From Polyangium jinanense (GTDB lineage Bacteria; Myxococcota; Polyangia; Polyangiales; Polyangiaceae): DNA of 64,000 nt. The notes under the pieces are model-generated. The model saw nothing but the letters and a program-made list of their open reading frames with translations. It made no database searches and was not told the origin of the DNA. The stretch is taken from positions 20,778 through 84,777 of the forward strand of contig NZ_JAGTJJ010000053.1 of NCBI RefSeq assembly GCF_028435365.1, given 5' to 3'. Shown piece after piece: positions 8,306-17,436 of the stretch (positions are counted from its first letter, which is position 1; every line of letters begins with the position of its first letter). Made by a program: the position numbers and the translations under genes.

Positions 8306-8698
8306 CTGATCATTGGTCTCATCTGGGAGCCGCTTCGCTGGGGCGTTGCCCCAGGCCCCACCGGGGCTATCCGCCCCTGGACCTGGACCAGCGCAAGCGC
8401 TGGACCCGGGGTCGATGAACTGCGCAACGCGCAGTTCATCGAACAGGCCAGGTCAAGACCAGCGACGACCCCGCCCATCAAGACCGCGGCGCTGACGATT
8501 CAACAGGCAACGTGCTCGTCACCAGCGGGCAACGCACCTTCCTGGTCTTGCCACCGGCCTGTTGGAAGAACTGCGCGATGCGCAGTTCTTCCACGAACGG
8601 TCCAGGGCTTGCCCTGGTTCGGGTCGAGGGGCGAACAGCCCCCGCGGGGCCCGGGGCAGCGCCCCGGCGCGGCGGTTTGCGATGAGACCAATGCTCAG
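8306..8698. repeat. Fold-back repeat, copy A (full, with terminal inverted repeats)
   Basis: A 393-bp element whose two halves are imperfect inverted repeats of each other. The outer 18 bases (8306-8323 and 8681-8698) match as an inverted repeat at 17 of 18 positions. A 9-bp direct repeat CATCCAGGC directly abuts both ends (8297-8305, 8699-8707), resembling a target-site duplication. Each arm contains smaller hairpins, for example GAACTGCGC...GCGCAGTTC and CCAGCGCAAGCGCTGG. It sits between the convergent genes ending at 8272 and 8787. No coding potential is evident, so it fills the 514-base gene-free gap here together with two short hairpins. Confidence 0.85.
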
Positions 8699-8757
8699 CA
8701 TCCAGGCAAAGCCTGGACGATTCACCCCCCGAGGCGAGTTCGCTTCGCGATCTCGCA

Positions 8758-8777
8758 GCGCCGAACAGGTTCGGCGC
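8758..8777 (-). terminator. Terminator-like hairpin after the TPR protein gene
   Basis: A 9-bp perfect stem, GCGCCGAAC/GTTCGGCGC, with a two-base loop, immediately downstream of the leftward stop codon at 8787. There is no U-tract. A second hairpin (CCAGGC-AAA-GCCTGG) lies at 8702-8716. Confidence 0.4.
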
Positions 8778-8786
8778 TCCTAACGG

Positions 8787-11700
8787 TTACCGCTTCGTCG
8801 CCGGAGCACTCGCATCTCGTTGCGCGAATGCCGCGGCGGACGGCAAGAGCCGGGTCGTGCCCTCCATCGTGAATCGATGCTCGTCCCCGCGCGCGTCCCA
8901 GATCACCACGCGCCGGATCGCCCCGAGATCCCCCCGCGCGACGAGCACCCGGTCGACCTCGATCCGGGCCCGCGCGCATCCCGCGCGCGGCTTGCGCGGA
9001 ACCGCCGAGATCACCGCCATCCACGCGCGCCCCTCCTCGCCCGAGATGACGACGTCGAATGCCGCACCGAGGCCCTCCGAGAGCACCGCGGCGAGCGCGA
9101 CATAGGGCGAATCCTCCAGCGTCGATTTCGCGATCACGTGCCCTCGACGCACGAGCGAGGTCTCGCTCCCATGGGCAAGCAGGACCTCCTCCGCTGGATC
9201 GTCCGGGAAAATCCGCACGAGCGGCTCGCCGTCCTCGCCGCGCCACGCATCCACGAGCTCCGCCACCTCCTCCACGCCCCCCGCGTGCACGGTCGTCCGC
9301 CGCAATGCCGCACGGTAAGCCGACGTGCCCGTGTACAGCGCCGCGAGCATCCCGAGGAGATTGCCCTCGGGCCCCGTCCTCGGCACAGGCAACGTGATCT
9401 CCGGCAGCGCGACCTCGGGCACCTCGCCCCGCGCGCGCCCCGAGGCTCCGCTCGCCGATGTGCTCGCGCCCTCGTCCTGCTGCTCGAGGAGGAGCAGCGG
9501 GCACGAGAGCCACGGGACCGGAGGCTCCGTGGAGAGCAATGTGTCTGGACGACAAACTGCCGCCGCGTGGGTACGTATCGCCCGCGTATTCGCCCGACCG
9601 AGCCCCCCGCCCGACGCGACCTCCGGCGGCGTCGCGCTTGGGGCAGCGCCCTCCTTCCGCGCGGCGACGGGGGCGCCGGCGAGCGCGAGAATCCAGCCGA
9701 GGCCCGAGGGATCCCGCGCGCCGAGCGCGTCGCGCGTCTCGCCGGAGAGCGACGAAATCCGCGCCCCGATCTCGCGGACGAACCAGCCCTCATGGGGCTT
9801 CATGGCCGCCCGCACCGCGCCCCACGCCCGCGCGAGCGCCGCTTCTCCGCCTCGCGTGAACGATTTTTCCAGAAACCCGCGCGCCTCCTCCTCGTCCGCG
9901 CGGAAAAGCGCGAGGATCCCGGCGCAACCAAGCAGAAATGGATCCGACCCGCCGTGCTCCGCGGCCTCCCGCAGGTGCTTCCGGGCGACCTCGAACGAAG
10001 CCTCGCTCGCCGGCACGCCAAACCCCTGCAGCATCGACGCGACCCGCAAGAGCGCAAGCCCAGCGCGCCCCAGGATCCGCGGCCTCCGTGGATCGTCCCA
10101 GCGCGCGCGCAAGGACGCTTCCGCGAGCGCCGCGCGCGCCTCGTCCACGCGACCTTCCCGCTCGAGCACGTGCGCGAGCGAATACGACACCCCCGCGACC
10201 AGCGCGAGCAGGCTCGGCCCCGCTTCGAGCCGGAGCCACGCGCGCATCAGCCGATCCCGCAGGACGGAAAGCGTCTCGCTCGCCTCCCGCGCCTGTCCGC
10301 GCGCGGCGCGCGTGATCGCGTGCGAGCACTCCGCCGCGCAGAGCGCCTCCAGGATGGGCAGGTGAAGGCTCCCCGCGAAACGCGCGCGCACCTCGGCGAT
10401 CCGCGCGTCCGCCTCCTCGTGCCGCCCCGCGGCGTCGAGCGCCGTCACCTCGTTGCAGGCGACAGCGGCGGCGATCTCGAAATAGGGCGTCTCCGTGGCG
10501 CCCGCGAGCCGCTCGCGCAGCCCCGCGAGCGCCGTGGCGGCCTTGACGGGATGACCCGCGAGCGCGAGCGTCGCCGCCGCATTCGCGGCCCCCAGGGCAA
10601 ACCACGCGGAGAGCGTCTCCGCGGCGGGCGCGGCCGCCTTTCGCGCGAGCTCCCTCGCCGCATCGAGCGCCCGATCCAACGCGCCCATGCGCCCGAACGA
10701 AAACACCGACCCCGCGAGCGACGCCGCCTCCACGGCGCGATAGCCGCTGCCCGTGACGCCCACGCCCGCGGCGCAGGCCATTGAAAAATGGTTCGCCGCG
10801 GTATCGTCCCAGCCGAGCTCCTGGCAGCAGACGCCCGCCGCATGGGCCGCATCGGCGTGCACGGCCCGGAGCCACGGCGGCTCGCCCGTGAGGCGCATCT
10901 CCTCGGCGAGCTCGAGCGCCATCCCGAGGTGCTTGCACGCCTCGGCCCACGCCTCGCGGCCCGCGTGGAATTTGCCCTGACGATACGACGCGAGCAGCAC
11001 GGCCGTGAGGAACTCCGGGTCCTCGAATCGCCGCGGGAAGAAGCGCCGGATCACCTCGCCGTAATCGGAGACGCTCGTATCCCCCGACTCGATCGAGAGA
11101 TCCCCGAGCGCGAGGAGCGCCCGCGCCGCGTCCCGTGATCCTCCCTCGTCGCGGATCTCGCCGCGCGCGATCTCCAGGTACGCCTTCCTCGCCGCCCGAA
11201 AATTCCCCTCAGCCCGCAGCACCGCCGCGCGGGCGAACGGATCCCCCTCGATGAGCCGCACGCTCTGCGGCAGGTTCCCGGAGGGCGGCGACGAGCCCCT
11301 GTCCTCCACGACGAGCCGCGACGACGGCGGCGGCGACGAATCCGGCCCGGATCGCCCGCGCCGCGCCTCGATCGCGGCCCACAGATCCCGCGAGCTCGGC
11401 CGCGCCGCCTCGCCCACGTCGAGCGGGCTCTGGCGCCGGAGGCATTGCACGAATCGCAGATAAGCGTGCGCGAGGCTCTTCGGATCCGCGGCCGACTCGA
11501 TCTCCGCCGCGATCGCCGCGCCCCGCGCGGCGCGCTCGTTCCAAGGGATCGTCGCAAGCCCGAGGTAAGGCCCGAGATCCCGGCCCATCACGTTCGTCGT
11601 CTCGTAGATCAGCCCTTCGAGCTGCTCCTTCGCCTCCTGCACGAACGCGCGCCCACTCGCGCCCTCCTCCACGCGCACGAGCAGCGGAAACAGCGGGAGC

Positions 11701-12344
11701 GGCCGACTCGCGTCCACGAGCGCGCGCCGCGCGTGCGCGAACCGTCCGAGATCGATCGCCTCCTCCAGCGACGCGTCATCCACGAGAAGCACGAGTTTGT
11801 CCACGAGGTGCGCAGCGAGCAGCGCCGTCGCTTCGGTCCTCCCCGAGGGCATGTTCACGAGCACCTCGTCGTACCGGGCCCGAAGCGCCTGCGCGAGCGG
11901 CGCGAGCAGCCACGAGCACTCCTCGATCACGCGCGCTCGTGTCACAGCCGATCGCGCCCCTTCGGCGGGCCAGTAAAACATCTCGGCGGGCGCTCCGCCG
12001 AGCTTGAGGGGCACCACGCGGATCCCCGCCCCGCCGTCGAGGAACTGCGTGATCCCCGCGCGCACAGCCGCCTCGGGCGGGACGTCCCGCCCGCGTCCGG
12101 ACACGAGCGGCAGCGCCGCAGCACGCACGCCCTCGAAGAAATGGACGACGCCCGCGCCCTTCCGCCCCTCGCCCCGCCCCTGGAAATAACGCTCCAGGGC
12201 AGGCTCGTCGACGGCCAGATCCACGACGAGGACGCGTTTCCCTTTCTGCGCGAGCAGCGCCCCAACATTGGCGACGGCCATCGCGCGCCCGACGCCTCCG
12301 CGTGCCGAAGCGAGCCCGACGATGATCCCCTGCCGATCGCTCAC
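8787..12344 (-). CDS. ParA/MinD-like P-loop protein with long TPR region
   Basis: Large protein of about 1185 residues. Residues 5-60 form a ParA/MinD-type nucleotide domain (IVGLASARGGVGRAMAVANVG and VLVVDLAVDEPALERYF). It matches the G-G-x-G-R-[ST]-M family seen in TPR-containing ATPases, but both usual Walker A lysines are absent and Ala replaces the Ser/Thr. From about residue 400 to 930 it is mostly helical Ala/Arg/Glu-rich repeats of TPR type. The last 250 residues contain short beta-type segments of unknown kind. GTG at 12342-12344 is preferred because GAGGG precedes it; the longer open frame adds low-complexity sequence. It may be a signalling scaffold. Nucleotide binding should not be assumed. 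Confidence 0.75.
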   Translation of the reverse strand: MSDRQGIIVGLASARGGVGRAMAVANVGALLAQKGKRVLVVDLAVDEPALERYFQGRGEGRKGAGVVHFFEGVRAAALPLVSGRGRDVPPEAAVRAGITQFLDGGAGIRVVPLKLGGAPAEMFYWPAEGARSAVTRARVIEECSWLLAPLAQALRARYDEVLVNMPSGRTEATALLAAHLVDKLVLLVDDASLEEAIDLGRFAHARRALVDASRPLPLFPLLVRVEEGASGRAFVQEAKEQLEGLIYETTNVMGRDLGPYLGLATIPWNERAARGAAIAAEIESAADPKSLAHAYLRFVQCLRRQSPLDVGEAARPSSRDLWAAIEARRGRSGPDSSPPPSSRLVVEDRGSSPPSGNLPQSVRLIEGDPFARAAVLRAEGNFRAARKAYLEIARGEIRDEGGSRDAARALLALGDLSIESGDTSVSDYGEVIRRFFPRRFEDPEFLTAVLLASYRQGKFHAGREAWAEACKHLGMALELAEEMRLTGEPPWLRAVHADAAHAAGVCCQELGWDDTAANHFSMACAAGVGVTGSGYRAVEAASLAGSVFSFGRMGALDRALDAARELARKAAAPAAETLSAWFALGAANAAATLALAGHPVKAATALAGLRERLAGATETPYFEIAAAVACNEVTALDAAGRHEEADARIAEVRARFAGSLHLPILEALCAAECSHAITRAARGQAREASETLSVLRDRLMRAWLRLEAGPSLLALVAGVSYSLAHVLEREGRVDEARAALAEASLRARWDDPRRPRILGRAGLALLRVASMLQGFGVPASEASFEVARKHLREAAEHGGSDPFLLGCAGILALFRADEEEARGFLEKSFTRGGEAALARAWGAVRAAMKPHEGWFVREIGARISSLSGETRDALGARDPSGLGWILALAGAPVAARKEGAAPSATPPEVASGGGLGRANTRAIRTHAAAVCRPDTLLSTEPPVPWLSCPLLLLEQQDEGASTSASGASGRARGEVPEVALPEITLPVPRTGPEGNLLGMLAALYTGTSAYRAALRRTTVHAGGVEEVAELVDAWRGEDGEPLVRIFPDDPAEEVLLAHGSETSLVRRGHVIAKSTLEDSPYVALAAVLSEGLGAAFDVVISGEEGRAWMAVISAVPRKPRAGCARARIEVDRVLVARGDLGAIRRVVIWDARGDEHRFTMEGTTRLLPSAAAFAQRDASAPATKR

Positions 12345-12551
12345 GCCGCCCTCGTCCCCGCTTCCATCCCGCACCCAGGAATTCAACGGGGCCCGGACTC
12401 TACCGGACGCAGGTGTCGCCTGGCAATAGACCCCCCGCGTCGGTGAGCGCTCTTCCAGGCAATGATGCGCGGCTTCAAGCCCGGTATCTCGACGAACGGC
12501 TGCCTTGGTGCTTACCTCCGCGCAGCAACACGCAAGAGAAGGAGACGAGCC

Positions 12552-13007
12552 GTGGATCCCCGAGAAAGCCGCACGCCCCCGGAAGGCGCCATCGTGGTGA
12601 ACGATCGTGTTCACATCCCGGCATCGGCCCTCACCGTCACGACAGCGCGCTCATCCGGCCCCGGCGGTCAGAACGTGAACAAGGTGGAGTCGAAGGTAGA
12701 CGTCCGGGTCGATCTCGCCGCGATCGTGGGCCTCGACGACGGAGCGCAAGCGCGTCTGCTCGCGTCGGTGCGCACGCGCCTCGACGCCGAAGGCAAGCTG
12801 CGCGTCACAAGCCAGAGGACGCGGGACCAGTTGAAAAACCTGGCCGACGCCCACGACAAGATCCGCGCACTCGTCGCAGCAGCACTCATCGCGCCCAAGC
12901 CTCGCAAGCCCACACGCCCGAGCCGCGGCGCAGTCGAGCGACGCCTCGACGAAAAAAAGCGCGCAGGGGAACGCAAACGGTCTCGCGCCGGCCGCGGCGA
13001 CGATTGA
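12552..13007 (+). CDS. arfB: Peptidyl-tRNA hydrolase ArfB (ribosome rescue)
   Basis: 151-residue rescue factor that hydrolyses peptidyl-tRNA on stalled ribosomes. It has the GGQ motif in SSGPGGQNVNKVESKV and a strongly basic C-terminal tail (PRKPTRPSRGAVERRLDEKK ...) that enters the empty mRNA channel. It lacks the stop-codon recognition domains of full release factors. GTG at 12552 is chosen because AAGGAGA sits 6 bases upstream; the frame is open to 12462 without a better site. It is divergent from the large TPR gene and followed by repeat copy B. Confidence 0.92.
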   Translation: MDPRESRTPPEGAIVVNDRVHIPASALTVTTARSSGPGGQNVNKVESKVDVRVDLAAIVGLDDGAQARLLASVRTRLDAEGKLRVTSQRTRDQLKNLADAHDKIRALVAAALIAPKPRKPTRPSRGAVERRLDEKKRAGERKRSRAGRGDD

Positions 13008-13029
13008 GCATTCAGCTCATCCCGAATGA

Positions 13030-13346
13030 AGCCGCTGCGCTGGGGCGTTGCCCCAGGCCCCACCAGGGGCTATCCGCCCCTGGACCCGGACCAGCGCAAG
13101 CGCTGGACCCGGGGTCGATGAACTGCGCGATGCGCAGTTCATCGAACAGGCCGAGTCAAGACCAGGAACGATCCTGCCAATCAAGACAGCCGCGCTGTCG
13201 TTTCGACTGGCAACGCCGTCCCACCGGCCTGTGGGAAGAACTGCGCATCGCGCAGTTCTTCCCCGAAAGGTCCAGCGCTTGCGCTGGTTCGGGTCGAGGG
13301 GCGAACAGCCCCCGCGGGGTCCGGGGCGGCGCCCCGGCGCGGCGCT
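13030..13346. repeat. Fold-back repeat, copy B
   Basis: A 317-bp copy of the element at 8306-8698. The left arm (GGGGCGTTGCCCC hairpin, CCAGCGCAAGCGCTGG, GAACTGCGC-GAT-GCGCAGTTC), a central spacer and the inverted right arm are all present. The outermost 18-bp ends seen in copy A are only weakly preserved. It lies between convergent genes (arfB and the SnoaL-like lipoprotein) and fills the 351-base gap there. Confidence 0.85.
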
Positions 13347-13358
13347 GACAGAATCGAA

Positions 13359-13907
13359 CTACCCGCCCTGCGGGGGCTCTGCTTCCGGTGGCCCGTCGTG
13401 GATCGGCACCGACAGGTGCTCGTGGATGATGAGCCATTGCCCCTCGCGCCACTCCCACACCACGGACCAGCGCGCGTCGAAGGACTCCGTCATCCCGTCC
13501 TGGAACGTGACGTCGAAATGCACGATACCTGCGACCAATGCGTGGTTGCCATGGGCCTCGATCCGGGTGTCGTCGCGGACCTTGGCTTTCATGGTGCTGA
13601 ACTGCGCGAGAAGTTTCTTCACACCGTTCTCGTAGGCATTCCAGCCTCGATACTGGAGCGGCGCGAAATCGAAAAAGACGAGGCCCTCGTCCTTTGCGTA
13701 GAACGGGGCGGCCTTCTGCGGATCGAGGGTGCTCCACGCGTCCCACGTGCGCTGCATGAGCTCCGTGGTGGGCTTCTCGGGCGCGCTTTGCTCCGGCTGC
13801 GAGGTCGGGGCTTTCTTGCAGCCCATGGGCGCCGCGCATAGCGCTGGAATCGAGAGCGCGGCGGCCAGGGAGAGTCCGGCGAGGAGAGAAGAGCGAACCT
13901 TTTTCAT
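13359..13907 (-). CDS. Lipoprotein with SnoaL/NTF2-like domain
   Basis: 182-residue exported protein. The signal region MKKVRSSLLAGLSLAAALS is followed by GCKK, a likely lipidated Cys, then a Pro/Ser/Glu linker. The rest is a cone-shaped NTF2-like fold of the SnoaL/DUF4440 type: an initial helix (MQRTWDAWSTLDPQKAAPFY), then strands ending in WSVVWEWREGQWLIIHEHLS. Such domains bind small molecules or act as lyases; no catalytic assignment is possible. The ATG at 13907 has GGAGG 8 bases upstream, better placed than the ATG two codons earlier. Confidence 0.8.
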   Translation of the reverse strand: MKKVRSSLLAGLSLAAALSIPALCAAPMGCKKAPTSQPEQSAPEKPTTELMQRTWDAWSTLDPQKAAPFYAKDEGLVFFDFAPLQYRGWNAYENGVKKLLAQFSTMKAKVRDDTRIEAHGNHALVAGIVHFDVTFQDGMTESFDARWSVVWEWREGQWLIIHEHLSVPIHDGPPEAEPPQGG

Positions 13908-14098
13908 GCGCATCGCCTCCTGCGAATGGCCGCCAGATGCATGCAGCGGGCCGCCGGGCGGGGCGTGTGGACGAAAAGAGGGAGTTTCAGCCGTGGAGGA
14001 CCCGGGCAAGCGCTCAGGAACACTCGAGCAATCAGGAGAACCCTGACCATTTGAATAAATCTATGACTCGCAAAGGTTGGACTTGTTGCATCGGCTGG

Positions 14099-14128
14099 TT
14101 GACATGGTGGCGATATGTCACGTAATGT
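14099..14128 (+). promoter_or_regulatory. Probable promoter of the hybrid histidine kinase gene
   Basis: A perfect TTGACA and TAATGT are separated by 18 bases, ending 50 bases before the chosen ATG at 14179. Its position supports the downstream start rather than the longer open frame. Confidence 0.5.
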
Positions 14129-14178
14129 CGTCGGACACAGTCGAGTCGCTGGCGCCGTGGCGAGCACGGGAGGACGGG

Positions 14179-17100
14179 ATGGACACGGGGTTGGGATCGT
14201 CTTGCCGACCGCACGACGAGAGCGGGGCGCTCCTCGATCTCGCGCTCCGAGCGTCCGGGGCAGGACATTGGTCCTGGGATCTGGGGGCGCAGCACGGCTC
14301 CTGGTCCGACGAGGTGTACCGCATGTTCGGCGAGCGCCCCGACCCGGACGGGGGCCCGGTGTCGGGCGAAACCTGGCGCAAGGCCGTCCATCCGGAAGAT
14401 CTCGCGCCCACGCAAGCGCGCTTCGCGGCCGCGTTCGCGGAGAGGAAAGACTTCATTGCCGAATACCGCATTCGCCGATCCGACGACACCATCCGGTGGA
14501 TTCGCTCCCGCGGCCGTGTGCTCGTGGACGACGCCGGGCGGCCGCGTATGGTCGGCGTATCGCTCGACGTGACGGCGGAAAAAACCCAGGAAGCCCGGCT
14601 CCGTGCGAGCGAGGAGCGCTTCCGGACGACCGTCGAGAGCTCGCTCGACGCGGTGGGCATTTATTCGGCCGTCCGCGATGCGTCCGGCGCCATCGTCGAT
14701 TTTCGCACCGACTATGTGAACGCCGCCGCCTGCGAGTTCCACCGGATCCCGCGCGAGGCGCAGATCGGCAAGACGCTCCGCGAGCTCTACCCCGCTCCGC
14801 GCGCCGCGCGGGGCATCAAGCGTTATGCGCGGGTCGTCGAGACGGGCGAGCCCCTCTTCAACGAGGCCCTCCATTACGAAAACGAGAACGACGACCCTGA
14901 CGGGCGCTTGCAGCGTGCCTACGACGTGCGCGCGGTCCGGATGGGCGACGGATTCATGGCGACGTGGCGCGACATCACCGATCGCGTGCGAACCGAGCAC
15001 GAGGTCCGCGAGACCAAGGAGATGCTGGAGGCGCTGATCAACAACTCCGCCGCCGCCATCTTCGTCAAGGACGCGAGCGGGCGTTTCCTCCTCGCGAACC
15101 CGCGCGTGCAGGCGAACTTCGGCCTGCCCCAGAGCCAGATCCTCGGAAAGACCGATCACGATCTCCTCGATCCCGAAAGCGCCGACGTCTTCCGCCGGAA
15201 CGACCTCGAGGTGCTCCGCACCGAGCGCGTCCTCGAGGGCGAGGAGGAAATGGTCATCAACGGCAAGGTCCATACCTTCCTCTCGCTCAAGTTTCCCCTC
15301 CGGGATCGCCACGGCAACCCCTACGCCGTCTGCGGGGTCTCGACGGACATCACGGATCGAAAACGCGTCGAGGAGGCCCTCCGCGAGAGCGAATTGCGCT
15401 TCCGCAACATGGCGGACACCGCCCCGGTGATGATCTGGGTCACGGGCACGGACAGCGCCTGCACCTTCCTGAGCCAGCGCTGGTACGATTTCACCGGCCA
15501 ACCCCTGGAGCGCGCCCTGGGCCGCGGCTGGCTCGACGCGGTCCACCCGGACGACCGCGAGGAGATCTGGACGAAATTCCTCACGGCCTCCCGCCTGCGC
15601 GAATCCATGCGGCTCGAATATCGCTTGCGACGAAAGGACGGCGAATATTGCTGGGCGCTCGACTCGGCGACCCCGCGCTTCGGCCCGCGGGGCGATTTTT
15701 GCGGCTATGTCGGGTCGGTGATGGACATCAGCGATCGCAAGCAACTCGAAGACGGCCTCCGGAAGAGCGAGGAGCGCGCGCGGGCGCGGGCCCAGGAGAT
15801 CGAGGCGATGATGGATGCGACGCCGGCCGCCATCTGGATCGCCCACGACCCGCAATGCCACGTCATCACCGCCAGCCGCACCGCGTACGAGATGATGCGC
15901 GTGCCCCTCACGCAGACGAACATCTCGAAGACGGGGGCGGAAGGCGACACCGTGCCGCACATACGCATCTTCCGCGACGGCAAGGAGCTCCGCCCCGAAA
16001 ATCTGCCCATCCAAAAAGCCGCGCGCGGAGAGCCCGCGCGTGATTGGGAGGAGGAGCTCGTCTTCGATGACGGAGACCGCATCACCATCTTCGGCAGCGC
16101 CGTCCCGCTGCTCGGCCCGAACGGCGAGCTACGCGGCTCGATCGGGGCCTTCGTCGACATCACGGCGTTCAAGAGGGCCGAGGCGGCGCTGCACGACGAA
16201 AGGCAGCGGACGGAAGAGGCGCTCCGGGCCGCCGACCGACGCAAAGACGAATTTCTGGCCATGCTCTCGCACGAGCTCAGAAACCCCCTGGCGACGATCC
16301 GCAATGCGGTGGGCGTGCTCCACTGCATACGCTCGGACAACCCGCGCATCGAGCGGCTCCACGACATGATCGATCGCCAATCCGAGCAGCTTGCGCGCAT
16401 GGTCGACGACCTGCTCGACGTCGCTCGTATCACGCAGGGCAAGCTCGGCCTGCGCAAGGAGCGCATCGACCTCGCCGCGATCGTGAGCCGCGCGGTGGAA
16501 ACGAGCCGCCCGCTCATCGACGCGGCCGGGCACACGCTCTCGATCAAGCTGCCCCCGGGCAACGTCATGCTCGAAGGGGACCTCGGCCGGCTCTCGCAGG
16601 TCCTCTCGAACCTGCTCAACAACGCGGCGAAGTACACGGAAAGCCGGGGCCAGGTCCGGCTCTCCGCCGAGGTCCAGGGCGACGAGGTCCAGATCCGCGT
16701 CGAGGACAATGGAATGGGCATCGCCCCCGACGTCCTGCCCCACGTCTTCGACCTCTTCACACAATCGAGCCGCGCCATCGACCGCGCGCAGGGCGGCCTC
16801 GGCATCGGCCTCACGCTCGTACGCACGATCGTGGAAATGCACGGCGGCAAGGTCGCGGCGCAGAGCGGCGGCGCGGGTCAGGGCGCCGAGTTCACCGTGC
16901 GTTTGCCGATCCACCGCGCCGCGCCCGCGGAGGAGCTGCCCGCGCCGACGAGCGAGGAGCGGGGGCTCATGTGCCGAGGCGAGCCGCGGCGCATCCTGGT
17001 CGTGGACGACAACGTCGACGCCGCGGAGAGCCTGGCCTTGATGCTCGGGTACCTGGGGCACGAGACCCGCGTCGCGCACGACGGGCCGAGCACGCTCCAG

Positions 17101-17364
17101 ATCGCCATATCGTTCCAGCCCGAGCTCGTCCTGCTCGACATCGGCTTGCCGGGGTTCGATGGATACGAGGTCGCGCGCCGCCTGCGCGCGCAGCGCGAGA
17201 CACGCGCGGCCATCCTCGTCGCGATCACGGGGTACGGGCAGGAAGAGGATCGAAAACGCGCACGGAAGGCCGGCTTCGATCATCACCTCACGAAACCCGT
17301 CGACCACGATCGACTGATCTCGCTGATCGACACGATGGTGTCGCCGGTCGACGTCCCCGCCTGA
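14179..17364 (+). CDS. Multi-PAS hybrid sensor histidine kinase/response regulator
   Basis: Soluble hybrid kinase of 1061 residues with no membrane segment. Five PAS/PAC-type sensor domains occupy roughly residues 15-680 (repeated DITDRKR-like PAC ends). A HisKA domain follows with the phospho-acceptor His698 in FLAMLSHELRNPL. Then comes an HATPase domain (NLLNNAAKY, VEDNGMGIAP, GGLGIGLTLV). A C-terminal receiver has phospho-acceptor Asp987 in LLDIGLPG and Lys in HLTKPVD. The receiver implies an intramolecular phosphorelay or feedback; no cognate output gene is adjacent, although a STAS protein follows. The ATG at 14179 has GGGAGGA upstream and lies behind a good promoter. Confidence 0.92.
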   Translation: MDTGLGSSCRPHDESGALLDLALRASGAGHWSWDLGAQHGSWSDEVYRMFGERPDPDGGPVSGETWRKAVHPEDLAPTQARFAAAFAERKDFIAEYRIRRSDDTIRWIRSRGRVLVDDAGRPRMVGVSLDVTAEKTQEARLRASEERFRTTVESSLDAVGIYSAVRDASGAIVDFRTDYVNAAACEFHRIPREAQIGKTLRELYPAPRAARGIKRYARVVETGEPLFNEALHYENENDDPDGRLQRAYDVRAVRMGDGFMATWRDITDRVRTEHEVRETKEMLEALINNSAAAIFVKDASGRFLLANPRVQANFGLPQSQILGKTDHDLLDPESADVFRRNDLEVLRTERVLEGEEEMVINGKVHTFLSLKFPLRDRHGNPYAVCGVSTDITDRKRVEEALRESELRFRNMADTAPVMIWVTGTDSACTFLSQRWYDFTGQPLERALGRGWLDAVHPDDREEIWTKFLTASRLRESMRLEYRLRRKDGEYCWALDSATPRFGPRGDFCGYVGSVMDISDRKQLEDGLRKSEERARARAQEIEAMMDATPAAIWIAHDPQCHVITASRTAYEMMRVPLTQTNISKTGAEGDTVPHIRIFRDGKELRPENLPIQKAARGEPARDWEEELVFDDGDRITIFGSAVPLLGPNGELRGSIGAFVDITAFKRAEAALHDERQRTEEALRAADRRKDEFLAMLSHELRNPLATIRNAVGVLHCIRSDNPRIERLHDMIDRQSEQLARMVDDLLDVARITQGKLGLRKERIDLAAIVSRAVETSRPLIDAAGHTLSIKLPPGNVMLEGDLGRLSQVLSNLLNNAAKYTESRGQVRLSAEVQGDEVQIRVEDNGMGIAPDVLPHVFDLFTQSSRAIDRAQGGLGIGLTLVRTIVEMHGGKVAAQSGGAGQGAEFTVRLPIHRAAPAEELPAPTSEERGLMCRGEPRRILVVDDNVDAAESLALMLGYLGHETRVAHDGPSTLQIAISFQPELVLLDIGLPGFDGYEVARRLRAQRETRAAILVAITGYGQEEDRKRARKAGFDHHLTKPVDHDRLISLIDTMVSPVDVPA

Positions 17365-17436
17365 CGTAACGGGACTCTCCACGCGACCTTTCCTTCGCTG
17401 CCCACCCTCGTGCAACATGGCGGGCGGAGCAGGTGC

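Noticed and set aside
8306..8698. Possible CRISPR array from repeated palindromes
   Set aside because: The copies are single elements kilobases apart without regular spacers, and no cas genes are present.
12552..13007. GGQ protein as a class I peptide chain release factor
   Set aside because: Only about 150 residues with a basic tail and no codon-recognition domain, so ArfB is the better call.
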